Origin: Verrucomicrobiales bacterium
Lineage (GTDB): Bacteria > Verrucomicrobiota > Verrucomicrobiia > Limisphaerales > Palsa-1400
NCBI GenBank assembly: GCA_028293405.1
Contig: JAQGOW010000360.1
Location: forward strand, 1 to 9,746
Length of the DNA stretch: 9,746 nt
Direction: 5' to 3'
Part shown: positions 5,588-9,746 of the stretch, piece after piece
Layout of the letters: each line of letters starts with the position of its first letter
Numbering within the stretch: position 1 is the first letter of the stretch
The notes under the pieces: model-generated
Told to the model about the DNA's origin: nothing
What the model saw: the letters and a program-made list of their open reading frames with translations, nothing else
Database searches by the model: none
Translations under genes and position numbers: made by a program

Positions 5588-8266
5588 ATGAAAACGGGCT
5601 CGACCTCTCGGTTTTGGACTTTTAGGTCAACAACGCTGGCTCTGCTCATTCTCTTGCTCGGCACGCTTCCGTCAGCACATGCGCAAACACGTCTTTACGA
5701 GACAAACCTCATTATCGTTCGCGTCGGCGATGGCTTCCAGGCACTCACCGCCGGCGGCAACCCCGTTTTCTTCGATCAAATCACAACGACCGGTTCCTAT
5801 GTCAGTAGCGTTGCTGTCCCAAACAGCGGCCCTTCCGCTGTAGTGCTTCCTGGTAATTCCGCGAACGACTGCTTCCTCACCCGCTCAGCCGATGGCCGGT
5901 ATCTGACCATTGCCGGTTACACGACAAATACCCAGGCCGCAACGATCAGTTCGAGCGTTCCCCGTGTGGTGTTGAACATCGACGCCCTCGGCAATCTCCA
6001 ACAGCCTGCGGTGACCACCACTGACTTCAGCGCCGCCGGATGGCGCTGTGCTGCAACTGACGGCACCAACAATTACTGGGGCACAGGCTCGGCGGGCGGC
6101 GTAGTTTATCTTGGCAACAGTTCAACTCATTCCGTTATCGAAAACACAAAGCCTAACTGCCGTGTCGTTCATATGTTCAACGGGAGCCTGTACATGAGTA
6201 CACTCTCAACGACGGGCGACACCTTCACCGGAATTTACAAGTTCAACGGCATGCCGAAGGTTAACACGCCCCTGCCCGCCCCTGTCATTTTCACAAACAC
6301 CGCTAACACCGCAACGTCCAAGGGCGTCGACGACTTCGCCGTCAACCCCTTCAACACGACTATCTACTTTGCGGATTCGCGGCCCTACAGCCTGATCGAA
6401 GGCGGCATACAACGTTGGGACTACGACAACGTGCACGGCGTTTGGGTGAACACCTACCATCTAACGAACGGTCTCCCTGGCGATGGGTTGCAAAATTTGG
6501 TTGTCGACTGGACCGGCACGGTTCCTGTCCTCTATGCCACCACCATCGGCAACACCGGCAGTAGCCCAACGCGCGTCGTCAAAGTCACCGATACCGGCAT
6601 CAATTCTCCATTCAGCACGCTCGCTCTGAGTGGCGTGAACCAGGTTTATCGCGGCATTAGATTTGGTCCTGTCCTTTCCGCGCCCTTAATCGCCAGCCAG
6701 CCCGTCAACCAATTCACATCCGTCGGTGGCACTGCAACGTTCACCGTCACAGCGACAGGCGCTTCCCCGCTCGCCTATCAATGGCGCTTGAATAATTCCG
6801 CGATTGCCTCTGCGACGATAAGTTCAATCACCATCACAAACGCTCAAGTTGCCGACGCCGGAACCTACCAAGTTATTGTCACCAATTACGCCGGCTCGGT
6901 CACCAGCCAGCAAGCAACACTGACCGTCGAAACCAACTCTCCGATTATCCTAAGCCTGACCAGCAATGTGCTCACCGAAACCGGCACGACCGCCACCATG
7001 TCGGTTATTGTTTCGTCCGGTGGCCCGGTCACCTACCAATGGCTCTACGAAAACGCACAGATCGGCGGAGCCAACAGCTCGAGCTTCAGTATCACGAACG
7101 TTCAATTCTCAAACGCTGGCAACTATGGCGTTATCATTGGAAATCTATCCGGCAACACAACCAGCGCTCCCGTGCGGCTCACGCTATTTTCACCGCCGCA
7201 GTCCACGAACGTCACCGTCGGCGACACTGCGACATTTTCGACGCAAGTGGTAGGTCCGGCCACGCCGACTTTCCAATGGCACTTTAACGGTCAGGACATT
7301 TTTCAAGCAACCAGCGTCACCTTCTCCGTATTCAACGCGCAAACCACCAACGCCGGCTTCTACTCCGTTGTCTGCTCGCTGCCCGGCATCTCGACCGTAA
7401 GTTCCGCCGCGTTCCTTTCCGTTGTCGCAAATCCCACCTCCAATCCGCCCGGCTCAATTACCGCCCCAATTGGCCTAATCAACTGGTGGCCATTCGACGG
7501 CAATTTGAAAGATGTCTACGGATCCAATGACGCGAGCCCAGTTGCCGGTGTCGCCATCCTAAACGGAGAAGTTGGTTTGGGCTGTTACTTCGATGCAGCT
7601 ACTAACACACACTTAAATGTAGACGGCACACCGGTTCCGCCGCCGTGGACCGCGTCGTGTTGGGTTTATCACCAGTTCACGCCATGGGTTTCCTCGGCCA
7701 TTATCGGCGACAAGTTCACCTCACTGAAACTGGAACAAAACAGGAACACCAGCAAAGTCGGGTTCACGCAATTCGGCATCAAAGATTACAGCTTCAATTA
7801 CATCTGCCCTGTCAATGAATGGACCCATCTCGCATGGGTCAGCACTACCACCAACACCAGCCTCTACGTCAACGGCGCGTTTCAAGAAACCATCACGAAT
7901 ACGATCAACCTGCCGCGCGGCCAAATCGGCGCTGATTTCGGCGGCACGATTGATCACGTTCTGGGAACAATCGATGAACTCATGCTCTTCAATCGCGATC
8001 TCAGCGCGACGGAAATTCAGAGCATCTACAACGCAGGTTCCGCCGGCGTCCTTCGCGTGCCTGAGTTCATTGCAACGTCCTCCAACAATTCGCAATTTTT
8101 CACTACGCTCCGCGGTCTCACCGGTCGAAACTTTTTGATCTACGGTTCAAACAACCTGACCAGTTGGCTGTTAATCACCAACGCCGCCAACACCAGCGGT
8201 TTTGTTCCGTTTTACGATCCGTTCACCAGCCCGGGAATCAAATTCTACAAAGCCATCCAATACTAA
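5588..8266 (+). CDS. Large exported protein: N-terminal beta-rich half, three Ig-like domains, LamG-like domain
   Basis: The frame opens at ATG 5561 (901 aa), but I prefer ATG 5588 (892 aa): it yields a clean signal peptide (MKTGSTSRFWTFRSTTLALL, then ILLLGTLPSAHA before QTRLYE), and the promoter seen at 5530-5558 would start transcription after 5561. In 901-residue numbering, about 43-370 is beta-rich, with propeller-like features (SADGRYLTIAGY, DDFAVNPFNTTIYFADSRPY, LVVDWTGTVPVLYATTIG). Three Ig-like domains follow at about 375-456, 460-543 and 544-622, each with a central 'Y/FQW' strand (AYQWRL, TYQWLY, FQWHFNG) and a late 'DAGTYQV/NAGNYGV/NAGFYSV' strand. About 636-830 is LamG-like: LINWWPFDGNLKDVYGSNDA, then EWTHLAWV, SLYVNG and IDELMLFNRDLSATEIQ. 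The last 70 residues form a short beta domain ending FYKAIQY. I see no PEP-CTERM, LPXTG or transmembrane anchor. It is probably a surface or extracellular carbohydrate-binding or adhesive protein; no catalytic motif is evident. Confidence 0.83.
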   Translation: MKTGSTSRFWTFRSTTLALLILLLGTLPSAHAQTRLYETNLIIVRVGDGFQALTAGGNPVFFDQITTTGSYVSSVAVPNSGPSAVVLPGNSANDCFLTRSADGRYLTIAGYTTNTQAATISSSVPRVVLNIDALGNLQQPAVTTTDFSAAGWRCAATDGTNNYWGTGSAGGVVYLGNSSTHSVIENTKPNCRVVHMFNGSLYMSTLSTTGDTFTGIYKFNGMPKVNTPLPAPVIFTNTANTATSKGVDDFAVNPFNTTIYFADSRPYSLIEGGIQRWDYDNVHGVWVNTYHLTNGLPGDGLQNLVVDWTGTVPVLYATTIGNTGSSPTRVVKVTDTGINSPFSTLALSGVNQVYRGIRFGPVLSAPLIASQPVNQFTSVGGTATFTVTATGASPLAYQWRLNNSAIASATISSITITNAQVADAGTYQVIVTNYAGSVTSQQATLTVETNSPIILSLTSNVLTETGTTATMSVIVSSGGPVTYQWLYENAQIGGANSSSFSITNVQFSNAGNYGVIIGNLSGNTTSAPVRLTLFSPPQSTNVTVGDTATFSTQVVGPATPTFQWHFNGQDIFQATSVTFSVFNAQTTNAGFYSVVCSLPGISTVSSAAFLSVVANPTSNPPGSITAPIGLINWWPFDGNLKDVYGSNDASPVAGVAILNGEVGLGCYFDAATNTHLNVDGTPVPPPWTASCWVYHQFTPWVSSAIIGDKFTSLKLEQNRNTSKVGFTQFGIKDYSFNYICPVNEWTHLAWVSTTTNTSLYVNGAFQETITNTINLPRGQIGADFGGTIDHVLGTIDELMLFNRDLSATEIQSIYNAGSAGVLRVPEFIATSSNNSQFFTTLRGLTGRNFLIYGSNNLTSWLLITNAANTSGFVPFYDPFTSPGIKFYKAIQY

Positions 8267-8367
8267 GTGCGGGTTTACCATCCCAGTAGATTGCACTAGG
8301 CCGTTTTCGGGTTACTTTATTGAGCAGACGGGTAGAAGCTTTCAGCGGAACTTTTCTGTATTTTTGT
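8267..8367. other. Intergenic region between the Ig/LamG gene and the kinase
   Basis: A 101-nt gap. The only symmetry I find is a 5-bp pairing AGTGC (8266-8270) with GCACT (8293-8297) around a 22-nt loop, too weak to call a terminator. TTGCAC (8291-8296) with CTTTAT (8315-8320) at an 18-nt spacing is a marginal promoter-like pair. The kinase reading frame stays open back to 8290, with a TTG at 8320 as a less likely alternative start. Confidence 0.4.
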
Positions 8368-9746
8368 ATGGCAACGCCGGCCGTTTCCATTAAAGCAAAA
8401 CTCAGGTCCATGATTGTGTTGAGCACCGCCGCCGCGTTGCTCCTCACGTCCGTCTCCTTCGTCTGCTACGAGGTCGTCAGTTTCAAACGCTCCCTGGTCC
8501 GCAACACTTCCACGATGGCGCACATCATCGCGGACAACAGCGCCGCCGCAGTGGCGTTTCAACGCGACGATGAAGCGACGCAGATATTGTCCGCTTTGCG
8601 CGCAGAACCGTACATTCTTGAAGCCGTCATCTACGACCAGCACGATAAACCGTTCGCGCGATATCAACCGGCCAACACGAAGCCCGAGCTCCCGGCTGCG
8701 CCTGAATTTCCTTCCGGTTATTGGTTCGAAAAGGGGTCGCTCATTTATAGCCAACCCGTCACCGGCAACAACGACGCCATCGGCACGTTGGTGCTACGCT
8801 GCAGTTCGTCTGCGCTTTATCAACGCCTCGGCCTTTACACCGGCATCGTTCTCGCCGTCATGGCCGCCTCCTTACTCATTGCGTATTTCATCTCGCGCTC
8901 CATGCAACGGCGCATCGCCGACCCGATTCTCGCGCTCGCTGAAACCGCCAACACCGTTTCCACTCGCAACGACTACACATTGCGCGCGCAAAAGTTGAGT
9001 TCCGATGAGGTCGGCCAGCTCACCGAATCCTTCAATCAAATGCTGCAACAGATTCAGGAAAATCGTGAACAACTCCGCACCGCTCACAACCAAATCAAGC
9101 AGCACGCGCACAATCTCGAAAACATGGTGGCCGAACGAACCGCTAAACTTCAGGAGACGATCGGCGAACTCGAAGCCTTTTCCTACAGCGTCTCGCACGA
9201 CATGCGCGCGCCCCTCCGCGCGATGAGTCGTTACGCCGAAGTGCTTCTGTCCGATGCCGGCAAGAAACTCGACTCGTGCGAACATCAATATCTGGAACGC
9301 ATTGTTAGCAATTCAAAACGCCTCGACGCACTCATTCAAGACTCCCTCACTTACAGCCGCGTTAGCCAGGCGGAACTCGAGTTAACCCGCATCGATCTCG
9401 CGCCATTGATCAACGGTATCATCGAACAATATCCGACACTGCAGTCCGACAAAGCTGATGTCATCTGTAAAACACCTCTCCTGCCGGTCCTCGCTCACGA
9501 CGCGTCCCTCACCCAATGCCTCTCGAACTTAATCGCAAACGCCGTCAAATTCGTCGAACCCGGTGCCCGGTCACACGTCTCAATTTGGACCGAGCCCGTA
9601 GATTCAGATGTTCGCATTTGCGTCCGTGATAACGGCATCGGCGTCGCTCCGGAGGATCAACAGCGCATCTTTGGCATGTTCGCGCGAATTCACAGCGACA
9701 AACTTTACGAAGGAACCGGCATCGGCCTCGCGATCGTCCGCAAGGC
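8368..9746 (+). CDS. Membrane sensor histidine kinase with CHASE8-like and HAMP domains (3' end outside window)
   Basis: An open frame from ATG 8368 to the window edge (459 codons visible). A basic start (SIKAKLRS) leads into membrane helix 1 (about 13-36). The extracytoplasmic region to about 150 resembles CHASE8: MAHIIADNSAAAVAFQRDDE (50-69), ILSALRAEPYILEAVIYDQH (73-92). Helix 2 is about 154-174, followed by a HAMP domain (about 176-228, with DPILALAETANTVSTRNDYT and DEVGQLTESFNQML) and a coiled coil to about 266. The H-box FSYSVSHDMRAPLRAM puts the phosphoacceptor at H277 and is of the phytochrome-like HisKA type. The HATPase has an N-box (CLSNLIANAVKFVEPG, N387/N391), G1 DNGIGV (421-426), an F-box (FGMFARIHS) and G2 EGTGIGLAIVRK. 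All catalytic boxes are present. The start is 101 nt after the Ig/LamG gene stop, with no strong Shine-Dalgarno site or terminator between. Any receiver domain or partner regulator would lie beyond the edge. Confidence 0.9.
   Translation, partial: MATPAVSIKAKLRSMIVLSTAAALLLTSVSFVCYEVVSFKRSLVRNTSTMAHIIADNSAAAVAFQRDDEATQILSALRAEPYILEAVIYDQHDKPFARYQPANTKPELPAAPEFPSGYWFEKGSLIYSQPVTGNNDAIGTLVLRCSSSALYQRLGLYTGIVLAVMAASLLIAYFISRSMQRRIADPILALAETANTVSTRNDYTLRAQKLSSDEVGQLTESFNQMLQQIQENREQLRTAHNQIKQHAHNLENMVAERTAKLQETIGELEAFSYSVSHDMRAPLRAMSRYAEVLLSDAGKKLDSCEHQYLERIVSNSKRLDALIQDSLTYSRVSQAELELTRIDLAPLINGIIEQYPTLQSDKADVICKTPLLPVLAHDASLTQCLSNLIANAVKFVEPGARSHVSIWTEPVDSDVRICVRDNGIGVAPEDQQRIFGMFARIHSDKLYEGTGIGLAIVRK

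Noticed and set aside
5473..5664. 64-codon N-terminal extension of the antitoxin frame
   Set aside because: It runs across the divergent promoter and into the Ig/LamG gene and has no Phd/YefM similarity. The ATG at 5472 fits the family start.
8317..9288. Minus-strand open frames (8317-8754 and 8872-9288) opposite the histidine kinase
   Set aside because: They are antisense to a kinase with all catalytic boxes in frame, and no family resemblance is visible.

Overview
The window looks like a chromosomal segment from a member of the Verrucomicrobiota or a close PVC-group relative (Pedosphaera/Limisphaera-like). This is an inference from gene content: paired secreted PQQ-like beta-propeller proteins, a DUF3311 protein next to a sodium:solute symporter, a large secreted Ig-like/LamG protein, near-absence of Shine-Dalgarno sites, and a heptanucleotide (ATTTCGG) repeat of a kind I recall from intergenic DNA of these phyla. 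I see no rRNA, tRNA, CRISPR array, insertion sequence or phage gene. Coding density is high and no gene-free stretch exceeds about 100 bases.

Layout. Positions 4350 down to 1 (minus strand) hold a tight four-gene unit: a 765-aa exported beta-propeller protein with a C-terminal concanavalin-like domain, a 551-aa exported beta-propeller protein, an 80-aa two-helix DUF3311 membrane protein, and the N-terminus of a sodium:solute symporter cut by the window edge. The spacings are 6 nt, then two successive 1-nt TAATG stop/start overlaps. Divergent from this unit, at 4441-4917, is a MarR-family regulator. The 90-nt gap between them holds a 24-bp imperfect, AT-rich palindrome (4411-4434), a good candidate operator for both directions.

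Convergent to marR is a compact type II toxin-antitoxin pair on the minus strand (Phd/YefM-like antitoxin at 5221-5472, RelE/ParE-like toxin at 4938-5231, overlapping by 11 nt). Divergent from the antitoxin, a sigma70-like promoter (TTGACA at 5530) leads into a ~892-aa exported protein (5588-8266): an unassigned, probably beta-propeller N-terminal half, three Ig-like domains, a LamG-like domain and a short C-terminal beta domain. A membrane sensor histidine kinase (two membrane segments, CHASE8-like sensor, HAMP, HisKA, HATPase) starts at 8368 and runs off the right edge.

How the parts may work together (inference): the minus-strand unit looks like a MarR-controlled export-plus-uptake module, in which periplasmic or surface propeller proteins are made in coupled stoichiometry with a Na+-driven transporter and its small partner. 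The substrate cannot be read from the sequence. The toxin-antitoxin pair, the Ig/LamG protein and the kinase appear to be separate transcription units.
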